A DNA stretch of 64,000 nt from Cacconaster sp033811195. GTDB taxonomy: Bacteria > Bacteroidota > Bacteroidia > Bacteroidales > UBA932. A program made the translations under genes and the position numbers. How positions within the stretch are numbered: position 1 is the stretch's first letter; each line of letters opens with the position of its first letter. The notes beneath the pieces were generated by a model. The model searched no databases. It was not told the origin of the DNA and was given only the letters and a program-made list of their open reading frames with translations. This document shows, one piece after another, positions 40,701 to 48,202 of the stretch. The stretch lies in contig JAPXOZ010000001.1 of the NCBI GenBank assembly GCA_033811195.1, forward strand, positions 210,022 through 274,021. The letters run 5' to 3'.

Positions 40701-40931
40701 AAGCCCGTCAATCGAGTTGAGACTGTTTTCAATAATTCTGGTCACATTGGTCTCAACCTCACCTGCACTTGCGCCCGGATAGGTGGTCATCACCGTTATG
40801 AAGGGCGCATCAATCTCCGGAAATTGGTCAATAGGCAATCTGTTCAGGGAGAAGAGTCCTATGATAATCACGGCGACGAAGATAAGTACTGTCGTCACCG
40901 GTCTATTAATCGCGGTTTTGTATATACTCAT
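37752..40931 (-). CDS. RND efflux transporter, inner-membrane permease
   Basis: The 1059-residue AcrB/MexB-like pump exchanges protons for drug export. It has 12 membrane helices with large periplasmic loops. Typical motifs are 'PVTTVLIFVAVIIIGLFSLNRLPIDQFPEIDAPFITVMTTYPGASAGEVE' at the N-terminus, 'SLTVAIGMVVDDAIVVLENI' with the paired Asp of helix 4, and the C-terminal repeat 'MLVGIVVKNGIVLVDYIN'. It follows the adaptor gene by 4 nt and precedes the PII-like gene. It belongs to the hydrophobe/amphiphile class (VVDDA), not heavy-metal CusA type. Confidence 0.95.
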   Translation of the reverse strand: MSIYKTAINRPVTTVLIFVAVIIIGLFSLNRLPIDQFPEIDAPFITVMTTYPGASAGEVETNVTRIIENSLNSIDGLKELTSSSRDNISIVLLEFEWGTNLDEISNDARSYLDMIRDYLPEGCSTPVLFKLNTSMMPILQYYVLAEESYPGLEKMLNDEVVTVLNRVDGIGAIGIAGAPQRYIYVDIDQAKLEAYGLPLELVGSAIGSNNLNLASGTVKMEKEQYHMQVRSEYIESSEIGDIVVATVMGKPIFVKDVATIRDTIKDLTLDEKVNGQEAVRLMISKKSGANTVQVCKDVRKEMAKIQKRLPSDIEIGIIYDSSEEIQNSIDSLKESILYALLFVVLVVFFFLGKWRATFIIAVTIPISLIVSFIYLLFVGSSLNIISLSSLTVAIGMVVDDAIVVLENITKHIERGSSPREAAIYATNEVWIAVIASTLVIVAVFVPLTMLTGMAGIMFKELGWIVTIAISVSAIVAISLTPMLCSQMLKANKVRIDEKGRLQIVKPKLDWYDRYIEKFHNKVSALYADLLRWCLNHKGLTILISFIFFVATLLPALTGRIGTDFMPESDNGRISVKVELQRGTRLEETLKTARILETRFGELIPEIQIISTSAGSDEDAGIGALFSSTTNNKISMTVVCNKKYDRERSIFEIAEILRTELDRYPEIIDYQCATTIGMGMGGGNKVDVEVYGYDFDETNLYAEELLQAIRANIKGARDVNISRDEERPELKITVDKEKIAYHGLNSAMVSTYVRNRVNGLLAGYLKEDGDEYDIVVRLKEEDRNSITLIENLTIPTNTGRSIKLKEVAEIEEYWAPPTIDRKSRQRYLTVSVTPYNVSLGELAAQVQTEIDKISVPSGLQVRVAGDYEDQQETFADMFELLMLIILLVYIVMASQFESLSKPAIIMMSVPFALSGVILALWVTGINLDMIGALGCVMLVGIVVKNGIVLVDYINLMRDRGHELNEAIALSGESRLRPVLMTAVTTLLGMLPMALSQGEGSELWRPMGIVVIGGLLISTLITMIIVPVVYALMSRHGERNKEEKLRKDFVFMQISADDETA

Positions 40932-40935
40932 TTTA

Positions 40936-41970
40936 TCAGTTCTGCTTTACTACATTGAGTTTGACTCCATCAACAAGTTTGGCCTGGCCTACCGAGACAA
41001 GGCGATCGCCTTCATTTATTTCATCGCTGATGATTTCTATCATATCGTCGAAACGTTGGCCGGTCTGCACGAATACTCGCTCAGCCTTTCCATCTTTCTC
41101 GAGATAAACATAACGTTCGTTAGATCCTACAAGCTTGAGGATAGTCTGGTAGGGCACAACTATAGCCTCAGACTGACCGAGAGGAAGTGATGTGTGCGCA
41201 TACATTCCCGGGCGGAGTTTAAGACTGCCGTTGGGAATTCTCACCTTACACTGGAAGGTGTGGGTAGCGGCATCAATTGTGGGATATACTATCTCAATCG
41301 TGCCCGAGAATGATTCTTCGGGGTAGATGTCCGACTTGATATCAATCTTCATTCCCTTTTTCACGAGGGGAAAATAGGTCTCGGGGACATTTATCAAAGC
41401 CTTCAGAGTATTTATCTGTGTAAGCACCAGAATAGGCATCCCACTATAAAGCTCACCGGCCTCATAGTTTCTGGCTGAAATAACACCTGCAAAAGGGGCT
41501 CTGACAAAAGTGTTTTTTTCGAGAAATGCCAGGGATTCCGCGGTCTGATCATATCCCAGTTTGGTCTGATCATATACCTGTTTGGAAATGGCGCCACTCT
41601 CCTTGAGCGCTTCCATCCTTTGAAGCTCAACCGCCAGATTGGCGTGGGTCAGTTTTGTATTATTGAGTTGGGTCTGATCCATTCGCACAAGCATAGAGCC
41701 CTTCTGCACATTGGAGCCCACCTCAACATATATGTGCTCAATTTTACCGGTAAGCGAAGGAGAGATATTTACTGTTTCATATCCCATAAGAGTGGTTGAG
41801 AACTCCACTACGCGCTGTATGGTTGATCTGCTTATAATAGTAGTCTCTACCTGCTCCACGCGTTCCTGGGTTGTCTCCTCCTGATTCTGCTGCGATCCAC
41901 CGCAGCCTGCAAGGAGTATTGCCGCCAAGGCAATGAGTGAAATACGGATGATTTTCATATGTTTTTTCAT
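40936..41970 (-). CDS. RND efflux periplasmic adaptor (membrane fusion lipoprotein)
   Basis: The 344-residue protein has a lipobox (LLAGCGGS, Cys near residue 23), a lipoyl-like hairpin split domain ('GKIEHIYVEVGSNVQKGSMLVRMDQTQL' and 'FVRAPFAGVISARNYEAGELYSG'), a coiled coil and a beta-barrel domain ('RPGMYAHTSLPLG'). It couples the pump to the TolC channel. A second ATG four codons in is possible. Sits between tolC (6 nt) and the pump gene (4 nt). Confidence 0.93.
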   Translation of the reverse strand: MKKHMKIIRISLIALAAILLAGCGGSQQNQEETTQERVEQVETTIISRSTIQRVVEFSTTLMGYETVNISPSLTGKIEHIYVEVGSNVQKGSMLVRMDQTQLNNTKLTHANLAVELQRMEALKESGAISKQVYDQTKLGYDQTAESLAFLEKNTFVRAPFAGVISARNYEAGELYSGMPILVLTQINTLKALINVPETYFPLVKKGMKIDIKSDIYPEESFSGTIEIVYPTIDAATHTFQCKVRIPNGSLKLRPGMYAHTSLPLGQSEAIVVPYQTILKLVGSNERYVYLEKDGKAERVFVQTGQRFDDMIEIISDEINEGDRLVSVGQAKLVDGVKLNVVKQN

Positions 41971-41976
41971 TGATTA

Positions 41977-43275
41977 TTATCTGTTCAAAAGTTGTTCGAG
42001 TGAGATCTGCGCGTTGACAATCTGAAGGAGGGACTGCACGTAGCTATTCTGAGCAAATATCAGATTGGTGCCTGCGTTAGTCACATCAAGTGCGGAGGCT
42101 ACTCCGTACTCATATTTGAGGGCAATATTCTCAAACACTCTTCTTGCTACCTCAACATTATCTTTCTGAGTCCGGTACTGTTCAAGAGCTGATTTGAGAT
42201 TGTAAACCAGCTGTCTGTGCTGGATTTTCAGGGCTGCTTCAGTATCTGCAAGCGTATTAAGCTGCTTGCGATAAGAAAGACGTGCGTCCTGTACCGATTT
42301 GGTATTTCTGAGACTGGTGAATAGAGGCACTTTAACCGAAATGCCGAGCATATTCGGAGGAGTCATATTCATAGTCATCTCATCGCTGAAGTAGTGTTTC
42401 TTGGCATACTGGTGGAAAATGCTGAAAGTAGGACCCCCTGACCATCCGGTTAGCGCAATCTGCTTTTTAGCAAGATCGGTGCTGGCTTTGAGCAACTGAT
42501 AGTTATAATTTCTATTTATATCAAATTCCTCGCGGAAGAGGTCACTTACCGCATCTACATTCATCAGTTCCGGAAGTCCCTGGGTAAGTTCGATTTCCGA
42601 ATTGGCATCGAGGTTGAGCTGTAGTCGAAGAGAGTTGTAGACCATTTCCAGTGAACGTTCGGTAGCATTGATGGAGGTCTCCATGGTGGCTACCTGCACC
42701 TTGAGCTGATCAGCATCCGTTTGCTCTGAGACCCCTACATCTACTGCACTTTGAGCCATACTATGGAGCTTTTTCATGCTCTCGAGGTTCTCTCTTAGCA
42801 ACTCCAGGGTCTCTTCAGTTACAAGCGCCGAATAATAGAGTATCTTTACCTGATCTGTGATCTCCTGTCCACTCTTGCGGTATGAGATATCCGCCATACG
42901 CTTTGAAATATTTCCCACCTGGGTGGAAACAATCTGAGCTCCGCTCAACGCGATGGCGGTAGTAACGGTAAAAGAGGCACTGGGTGGCATGGAAATGACC
43001 ATCATACCAAAATCCATCTTATAACCCATCATATTGGTATAGTCCAAACCCGCAGATACCTGAGGCAGCATACTTGCTATGGCCTGCCAGCGGGCAGCTT
43101 CTGCCTTCTTAATATCCAGAGAGGCGTTTTCGAGGGTACGGTTGTGCTCAAGAGCATACTCCTGGGCATCCTGGAGGGAAAGGTAAATCTTTTCCTGTGC
43201 CCCGGCCGCAAAGGCGACAAAGAGCAACATCATACAGACTACCGATCTCATAAGATTCATAGTTTTTCGTTTCAT
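41977..43275 (-). CDS. TolC-family outer-membrane efflux channel
   Basis: The 432-residue protein has a signal peptide ending near AGAQ and two OEP repeats of long helices ('LSLQDAQEYALEHNRTLENASLDIKKAEAARWQAIASMLPQVSA...', 'VGVSEQTDADQLKVQVATMETSINATERSLEMVYNSLRLQL', 'YGVASALDVTNAGTNLIFAQNSYVQSLLQIVNAQISLEQLL'). It forms the outer-membrane duct of the RND system. Its start overlaps the stop of the TetR gene by 4 nt. Confidence 0.94.
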   Translation of the reverse strand: MKRKTMNLMRSVVCMMLLFVAFAAGAQEKIYLSLQDAQEYALEHNRTLENASLDIKKAEAARWQAIASMLPQVSAGLDYTNMMGYKMDFGMMVISMPPSASFTVTTAIALSGAQIVSTQVGNISKRMADISYRKSGQEITDQVKILYYSALVTEETLELLRENLESMKKLHSMAQSAVDVGVSEQTDADQLKVQVATMETSINATERSLEMVYNSLRLQLNLDANSEIELTQGLPELMNVDAVSDLFREEFDINRNYNYQLLKASTDLAKKQIALTGWSGGPTFSIFHQYAKKHYFSDEMTMNMTPPNMLGISVKVPLFTSLRNTKSVQDARLSYRKQLNTLADTEAALKIQHRQLVYNLKSALEQYRTQKDNVEVARRVFENIALKYEYGVASALDVTNAGTNLIFAQNSYVQSLLQIVNAQISLEQLLNR

Positions 43276-43892
43276 ACGATATTGTTGATTTTATTCAAAT
43301 AGTCGTCAATAAGCATCCTGCCCTTTTCAGTAGAAATCCCCCTGAAATAATAGATGATTGTCTGATAGTAGATTTCTTTATTACTTAGATGGTTATCGGC
43401 ATTGTATTCGACCCTTCCTATGAGCCTGATGAGCATAGGGAGCAGAGTCACCAGAGAATCAAGTTGCAGGTCGGGAAGAAGCAAACCATCTTCCTGTCCT
43501 TTGCTTAGAAATTTTCGCAAATCTCCACGATGCTCTTCTAAAATGACCTTTTCCACATTCTCATAGATATCCGGAAGGTTTTTCTTTGCATCAGCAAAGA
43601 GACGGAAAGCACTTGCAAGTTTGCTGTTCGGGCGGTAGTGGTGTCCGCCCAGCACAACGCTGATTATATTATCATCATGACTCTTGAAAACTTCATGATA
43701 ATATTCACGGGTTTTATCATTGCAGTAGAGAGGAGTCTGCTCGATTATGTCGTTTTTGTCCAGGAATAGCTCATAGAGAGTCCTCTTGGAGACTCCGTTG
43801 TAGGCAGCAATTTCATCAACTGTCACCTTTCGACAACCTTCTCTGATAAGAAAATCAGAAGTTTTTTTGAGTATTTTTTCTTTCATTTTCAT
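43272..43892 (-). CDS. TetR/AcrR-family repressor of the efflux operon
   Basis: The 206-residue regulator has an N-terminal TetR helix-turn-helix ('KKTSDFLIREGCRKVTVDEIAAYNGVSKRTLYELFLDKNDII', about residues 8-50) and a variable ligand-binding domain. It is the first gene of the operon TetR-TolC-adaptor-pump-PII. A perfect 16-bp palindrome, TAGTTTTCGAAAACTA, overlaps the last base of its start codon (43892-43907) and lies just downstream of the promoter box, the arrangement of an autorepressed efflux system. Confidence 0.92.
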   Translation of the reverse strand: MKMKEKILKKTSDFLIREGCRKVTVDEIAAYNGVSKRTLYELFLDKNDIIEQTPLYCNDKTREYYHEVFKSHDDNIISVVLGGHHYRPNSKLASAFRLFADAKKNLPDIYENVEKVILEEHRGDLRKFLSKGQEDGLLLPDLQLDSLVTLLPMLIRLIGRVEYNADNHLSNKEIYYQTIIYYFRGISTEKGRMLIDDYLNKINNIV

Positions 43893-43907
43893 AGTTTTCG
43901 AAAACTA
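43892..43907. promoter_or_regulatory. TetR operator palindrome
   Basis: TAGTTTTCGAAAACTA is a perfect 16-bp palindrome between the -7 box (43914-43921) and the TetR start codon, so a bound dimer would block transcription initiation. No second copy was noticed in the window. Confidence 0.75.
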
Positions 43908-43913
43908 AATAAA

Positions 43914-43921
43914 CAAAAATA
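43914..43921 (-). promoter_or_regulatory. -7 box TATTTTTG of the efflux operon
   Basis: Minus-strand TAnnTTTG match 21 nt before the TetR start; the operator palindrome follows 6 nt downstream. Confidence 0.6.
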
Positions 43922-43993
43922 GTTTTTTGCATTCAGTGACCAAAATTCGTGCCACAGGCGCATTAGCGACATCTTGACTATCCGGAATTTTTG

Positions 43994-44001
43994 TATCTTT
44001 G
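43994..44001 (+). promoter_or_regulatory. -7 box TATCTTTG of kbl
   Basis: Exact TAnnTTTG match 91 nt before the kbl start. The ~85-nt leader contains a small stem TGCTA-TCGAC-TAGCA (about 44017-44031), the only structure noted in it. Confidence 0.55.
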
Positions 44002-44092
44002 TATATTATTCACCGATGCTATCGACTAGCACGAAAATATGTCGGTTAAAATATTCTGCGAAATAATAAAAACTAATTGATATTTCACATCT

Positions 44093-45283
44093 ATGTACTC
44101 AGATTTTCAAAAACATTTGCAAAACGAGCTTCAGGCCATAGAAGAAGCCGGTCTGTATAAAAATGAACGCATCATCACCTCCCCGCAACAAGCTGCCATA
44201 AAAGTAAGCACCGGTCAGGAGGTACTTAACTTTTGCGCTAACAACTATCTCGGACTCTCCAACGATAAAGAGCTGATCAAAGCTGCTAAAAAGGCACTTG
44301 ACACTCACGGATACGGAATGTCCTCTGTCCGTTTCATCTGCGGGACCGGAGACCTTCACAAAGCACTCGAAGCCAAAATTTCAGAGTTCTTCGGTACCGA
44401 AGATTCCATATTGTATGCTTCCTGCTTTGATGCCAACGGTGGTGCATTTGAACCGCTGCTTGACGAAAAGGATGCAATTATCTCAGATTCACTAAATCAC
44501 GCCTCCATCATCGATGGAGTACGTCTCTGCAAGGCACAGCGCTATCGCTACGCCAATGCCGATATGGAAGAGCTTGAGAACTGCCTCAAGAAAGCCCAGG
44601 CACAGCGTCACCGTCTGATTGTGACCGATGGAGTATTCTCGATGGACGGAAATGTTGCCCCTCTCGACAAAATATATGAACTTGCCAACAAATATAACGC
44701 TATGATAATGGTGGACGAATCCCACTCTGCTGGCGTTGTAGGCAAGACCGGACGTGGCACCACAGAGGTGTTTAACCTGCATGGAAAAATAGAGATCATA
44801 ACCGGTACTCTCGGAAAAGCATTCGGAGGAGCCATAGGTGGCTTTACAACCGGACGTCAGGAGATTATCGATATGCTGCGCCAGCGTTCAAGACCCTATC
44901 TCTTCTCCAACTCAATTCCCCCTATGATTGCTGCTGCGGGTATCAGGATGTTTGAGATGATGACTGAGAACAATATCCTTCAGGACAAACTGCACGCCAA
45001 CACCGACTACTTTGTAGCCAAGATGCAGGCTGCCGGGTTTGACATCAAACCTACCCAGTCAGCCATTTGTGCCGTGATGCTTTACGACGCCAAGCTCTCA
45101 CAGGAAATGGCATCCAAGCTTCTTGATAAGGGTATTTATGTAACAGGATTCTACTATCCGGTAGTGCCCAAAGGAGAGGCGCGTATTAGAGTACAGCTCT
45201 CGGCAGGACACGAAATAGTACACCTTGACAAGTGCATAACCGCTTTCACCGAAATTGGACGTGAGTTGGGTATTATCTCTTGA
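44093..45283 (+). CDS. kbl: Glycine C-acetyltransferase (2-amino-3-ketobutyrate CoA ligase)
   Basis: This PLP enzyme of the alpha-oxoamine synthase family cleaves 2-amino-3-oxobutyrate with CoA in threonine catabolism. The 396-residue product has 'EVLNFCANNYLGLSND', 'GYGMSSVRFICGTGDLHKALEAKI', 'FDANGGAFEPLL', 'SDSLNHASIIDGVRL', 'DESHSAGVVGKTGRGT' and the PLP lysine in 'IITGTLGKAFGGAIGG'. Threonine dehydrogenase (tdh), its usual partner, is not in the window. The 3' end overlaps a downstream AraC-type gene, tail to tail, by 11 nt. Confidence 0.95.
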   Translation: MYSDFQKHLQNELQAIEEAGLYKNERIITSPQQAAIKVSTGQEVLNFCANNYLGLSNDKELIKAAKKALDTHGYGMSSVRFICGTGDLHKALEAKISEFFGTEDSILYASCFDANGGAFEPLLDEKDAIISDSLNHASIIDGVRLCKAQRYRYANADMEELENCLKKAQAQRHRLIVTDGVFSMDGNVAPLDKIYELANKYNAMIMVDESHSAGVVGKTGRGTTEVFNLHGKIEIITGTLGKAFGGAIGGFTTGRQEIIDMLRQRSRPYLFSNSIPPMIAAAGIRMFEMMTENNILQDKLHANTDYFVAKMQAAGFDIKPTQSAICAVMLYDAKLSQEMASKLLDKGIYVTGFYYPVVPKGEARIRVQLSAGHEIVHLDKCITAFTEIGRELGIIS

Positions 45284-45713
45284 GTATCTTCTTGCGATAC
45301 TGCGAGGCAGTAACACCCTCTGATTGGACCATACAGTGGTTCATTACCCTCACGCTGGAGAAGCCACTGCCACAGGCAACCTCCTCCATCAGCATTGTGC
45401 TGTTTTCCCTCTGACTGAGAATCTGTTTGGCGCGCTCCAGACGATATCGGTTGAGGTAATCATAGAACCCCACTCCATGAGTGTTTAGCGCTTTTGTAAC
45501 ATAAGTCCTATTTGAACCCACCTCACGTGCGAGCAGGGTTCTCGAGAAGCTGCTGTCAAGATAGAGCTCTTTCTTCACGATAGCCTCTTCTATTCGGGAG
45601 AAGAGCTCTTCATATGATACACCTTGTCGTTTACGACTTATCATTACCTTGATGCGGCTATTGCCGTTTAGAAGTTCACGCAATCTGCCTTTTTCTGCCA
45701 TTCTGCTCCCCAT
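45273..45713 (-). CDS. Short AraC-type helix-turn-helix protein
   Basis: The 146-residue protein is essentially one AraC DNA-binding domain: 'FSRTLLAREVGSNRTYVTKALNTHGVGFYDYLNRYRLERAKQIL' (first HTH) and 'LMEEVACGSGFSSVRVMNHCMVQSEGVTASQYRKK' (second HTH). There is no sensor or membrane part. The second helix-turn-helix is diverged ('FSSVRVMNHCMVQSEG' in place of 'F.S...F.R.FK...G'). It overlaps the upstream, longer AraC-type gene by 38 nt. It may be a partner protein or a decaying duplicate. Confidence 0.8.
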   Translation of the reverse strand: MGSRMAEKGRLRELLNGNSRIKVMISRKRQGVSYEELFSRIEEAIVKKELYLDSSFSRTLLAREVGSNRTYVTKALNTHGVGFYDYLNRYRLERAKQILSQRENSTMLMEEVACGSGFSSVRVMNHCMVQSEGVTASQYRKKILKR

Positions 45714-46245
45714 TTCTCATTGTTTTGCGATATTCCTTGCACCATTCAGCAGGAGTATAGCCCGTGTTTCTTCCAAAGGCCGTATTGAATGTAGTCATCG
45801 AATTGAAGCCCACCATTTTGCCCAATTGTGAAATGGTCAGATCAGGATTGTCTGCATAAAGACGGATAGCTTCTCTGACACGATAAAAGTGGACCAGTTG
45901 ACAAAAATTCTTGTTGGTTTTCAGTCTGATGACCTTTGACAAGTATGTTTTATTAGTGTAGAGACGCGAAGCGACTTCGTGTATTCTGATGTCAGGATTG
46001 AGGAAAATCTTCTCTCTTTCAAAAAGATCAAGTAATTTCTCCTTGAGATCTTCAAATTCACAGTTATCCGGACTTTCATCAGACAGCATGCGAGGCTTTT
46101 CCGGAAGCCTTTCGCTCAGATCCAGATAGACCCTCTCCTTTGTTTTTTCACTCTTGCGATTTCTTCTCCAATAATCCGTCAGGTAGGCCAGGATGATAAA
46201 AAGCGGCACATAGGCCAGTAAAAGGATCAATACTGTCGGTTTCAT
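45676..46245 (-). CDS. Membrane-anchored AraC-family regulator
   Basis: From ATG 46245 the product is 189 residues: one N-terminal membrane helix (residues 3-25), a linker, and an AraC domain ('NPDIRIHEVASRLYTNKTYLSKVIRLKTNKNFCQLVHFYRVREAIRLY', 'ISQLGKMVGFNSMTTFNTAFGRNTGYTPAEWCKEYR'). Hybrid membrane-bound AraC regulators without a large sensor are common in Bacteroidales. The start was chosen because the promoter box at 46300-46307 overlaps the upstream candidate (46302). It overlaps the shorter AraC-type gene by 38 nt. Confidence 0.85.
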   Translation of the reverse strand: MKPTVLILLLAYVPLFIILAYLTDYWRRNRKSEKTKERVYLDLSERLPEKPRMLSDESPDNCEFEDLKEKLLDLFEREKIFLNPDIRIHEVASRLYTNKTYLSKVIRLKTNKNFCQLVHFYRVREAIRLYADNPDLTISQLGKMVGFNSMTTFNTAFGRNTGYTPAEWCKEYRKTMRNGEQNGRKRQIA

Positions 46246-46299
46246 ATTACTCTTTTTTAGTTCCGGCAACGAAACTATACAAAAGAGATACAACCCCGA

Positions 46300-46307
46300 C
46301 AAATATA
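46300..46307 (-). promoter_or_regulatory. -7 box TATATTTG of the AraC pair
   Basis: Minus-strand TAnnTTTG match 54 nt upstream of ATG 46245. Confidence 0.5.
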
Positions 46308-46379
46308 ACCTAATGACGGCATCACACTTTTGGAGAGAGTGTGAAAATCGGATAAAATTCGTTTTTTATAAAACGGAAT

Positions 46380-47282
46380 CTATTTCTTAATTTGTTCAAA
46401 ACCCCTGCCGTAGACACCCATAACGCTACCCACAGAGATAAATGCCGTCTTATCAACCTCCTTGATAATACGAAGAATATAACTTGATTCGTTCTTACGC
46501 ACGATAACTATGGCAACCTTGCCCTCCTCCTTAGTGTACCAGCCACGTGAATTAAGGATAGTAACACCACGTCCAGTTTCCTTTGTTATTCGGTCGGCAA
46601 TCACATCATATTGCTTGGAAAATATGAGAATCTGCACCGACTGTTTGCTGCCCGAAAGGAACATATCCAAAGTGAAACTCAACACGGCGGACATTATAAA
46701 ACCATATATGACTATGGCAAATTTATAGCCCCAGGTGGCCTCAGAAGGCAGAATAAGGGAAGAAGATATAATAATAACATCCAGCAACACGATAATCTTA
46801 CCCGGAGAGACACTTCTGTATTTGTTGATCATCAGAGCAACTATGTCGGTGCCTCCTGTGCTGCCTCCTTGGGCGAATGTAAGAGCCATTCCCAGTCCCG
46901 CAAGCGCACCTCCGAAAATACAACACAACATAGGACCGTTATTAACGGCAAATTCCTGAATAAATGATGCGGGTATTAGTGCCGGCACAACCTTGAAAAG
47001 CGCAGAAGTCACCACTATGGCAAAAATGGTTTTTGCCCCAAAACCACGTCCGAGCACTTTTAGAGCCACCAATAACAGCACTGTATTGATGATGAAGTAA
47101 GAGTAACTAACCTCAAAACCGGTCCAATATTGTATGATAGCCGCAATACCGGTAACTCCTCCTCCCACCATATTATTAGGAAGAATAAAAATCGACCATG
47201 CCAGCACATAACACAAAAGTCCTAATGCAATAATGAAATAGGACTTAATTTCCGATAAGATCTTTTTGCTTTTTGTATTCAT
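46380..47282 (-). CDS. YitT family membrane protein, copy 1
   Basis: The 300-residue protein has five to six hydrophobic helices (YitT/DUF161) followed by a cytosolic DUF2179 domain ('TKETGRGVTILNSRGWYTKEEGKVAIVIVRKNESSYILRIIKEVDKTAFISVGSVMGVYGRGFEQIKK'). Function is unproven for the family; a transporter or membrane sensor is suspected. By eye it is over 80% identical to copy 2 just upstream, and both differ strongly from copy 3. It is the last of three tandem copies behind leuS. Confidence 0.88.
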   Translation of the reverse strand: MNTKSKKILSEIKSYFIIALGLLCYVLAWSIFILPNNMVGGGVTGIAAIIQYWTGFEVSYSYFIINTVLLLVALKVLGRGFGAKTIFAIVVTSALFKVVPALIPASFIQEFAVNNGPMLCCIFGGALAGLGMALTFAQGGSTGGTDIVALMINKYRSVSPGKIIVLLDVIIISSSLILPSEATWGYKFAIVIYGFIMSAVLSFTLDMFLSGSKQSVQILIFSKQYDVIADRITKETGRGVTILNSRGWYTKEEGKVAIVIVRKNESSYILRIIKEVDKTAFISVGSVMGVYGRGFEQIKK

Positions 47283-47287
47283 TGTTT

Positions 47288-48202
47288 TTACTTTTTGATA
47301 CCGCTTTTTATTTGTTCAAAACCCTTGCCGTAGACACCCATGACGCTACCTACGGAGAGGAATGCTGTTTTGTCAACCTCTTTTATAATACGAAGAATAG
47401 AGCTCGATTCATTCTTACGGGCAATAACCACGGCAACCTTACCCTCCTCTTTTGTGTACCAACCCTTTGAATTGAGGACGGTCACACCACGCCCCGTCTC
47501 CTTTGTTATGCGATCGGCAATAACATCATATTGCTTGGAAAATATGAGAATCTGCACAGACTGTTTGTTCCCCGAAAGGACCATATCCAACGTGAAGCTC
47601 AATACTCCTGACATTATGAAACCATATATTACAACAGCAAATTTAGAACCCCAGGTACCGTCAGAGGGCACAATCATGGAAGAAGCAATTATAATAATAT
47701 CCAACAACACGATAATCTTACCTGGGGAAATACTCCTGTATTTATTAATTATCAAAGCAACTATATCGGTACCTCCCGTACTGCCTCCGTTAGCAAATGT
47801 CATGGCCATGCCAACTCCATCAAGTGCACCTCCTATAATACAACAAAGCATCGGGCCATTATTGATGGCAATTTCCTGAATAAATGATTCAGGGATCAAT
47901 CCCGGTATAACCTTGAAAAGCAGAGAAGATACAACTATGGCATAAATGGTCTTAACCCCGAAACCACCACCAAGTACCTTGAAACCTACTAAAAGTAGAA
48001 TTGCATTGATAATAAAGAAAGAGTAACTAACATCAAAACCGGTCCAATAGTGCAAAATAGCTGCAATACCCGTAACTCCTCCACCCACCAGACTATTGGG
48101 AAGGATGAAAATGGACCAACCCAGCACGTAACACAGAAGGCCTAAGGTGATGATGACATAGGACCTAATTTCCGGTAATATCTTTTTGTTTTTTAAGTTC
48201 AT
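47288..48202 (-). CDS. YitT family membrane protein, copy 2
   Basis: The 304-residue YitT/DUF2179 protein has the same motifs as copy 1 ('GWSIFILPN', 'GGGVTGIAAI', 'GGSTGGTDIVALIINKYRSISPGKIIVLLD', 'SKQYDVIADRITKETGRGVT'). DNA of copies 1 and 2 is also very similar, showing a recent tandem duplication. Its start lies inside the end of copy 3 (38-nt overlap) and it is 5 nt upstream of copy 1. Confidence 0.88.
   Translation of the reverse strand: MNLKNKKILPEIRSYVIITLGLLCYVLGWSIFILPNSLVGGGVTGIAAILHYWTGFDVSYSFFIINAILLLVGFKVLGGGFGVKTIYAIVVSSLLFKVIPGLIPESFIQEIAINNGPMLCCIIGGALDGVGMAMTFANGGSTGGTDIVALIINKYRSISPGKIIVLLDIIIIASSMIVPSDGTWGSKFAVVIYGFIMSGVLSFTLDMVLSGNKQSVQILIFSKQYDVIADRITKETGRGVTVLNSKGWYTKEEGKVAVVIARKNESSSILRIIKEVDKTAFLSVGSVMGVYGKGFEQIKSGIKK

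Noticed and set aside
46323..46343. Terminator CACACT...AGTGTG after YitT copy 1
   Set aside because: Only a 6-bp stem and no U-tract on the relevant strand; not strong enough to call.
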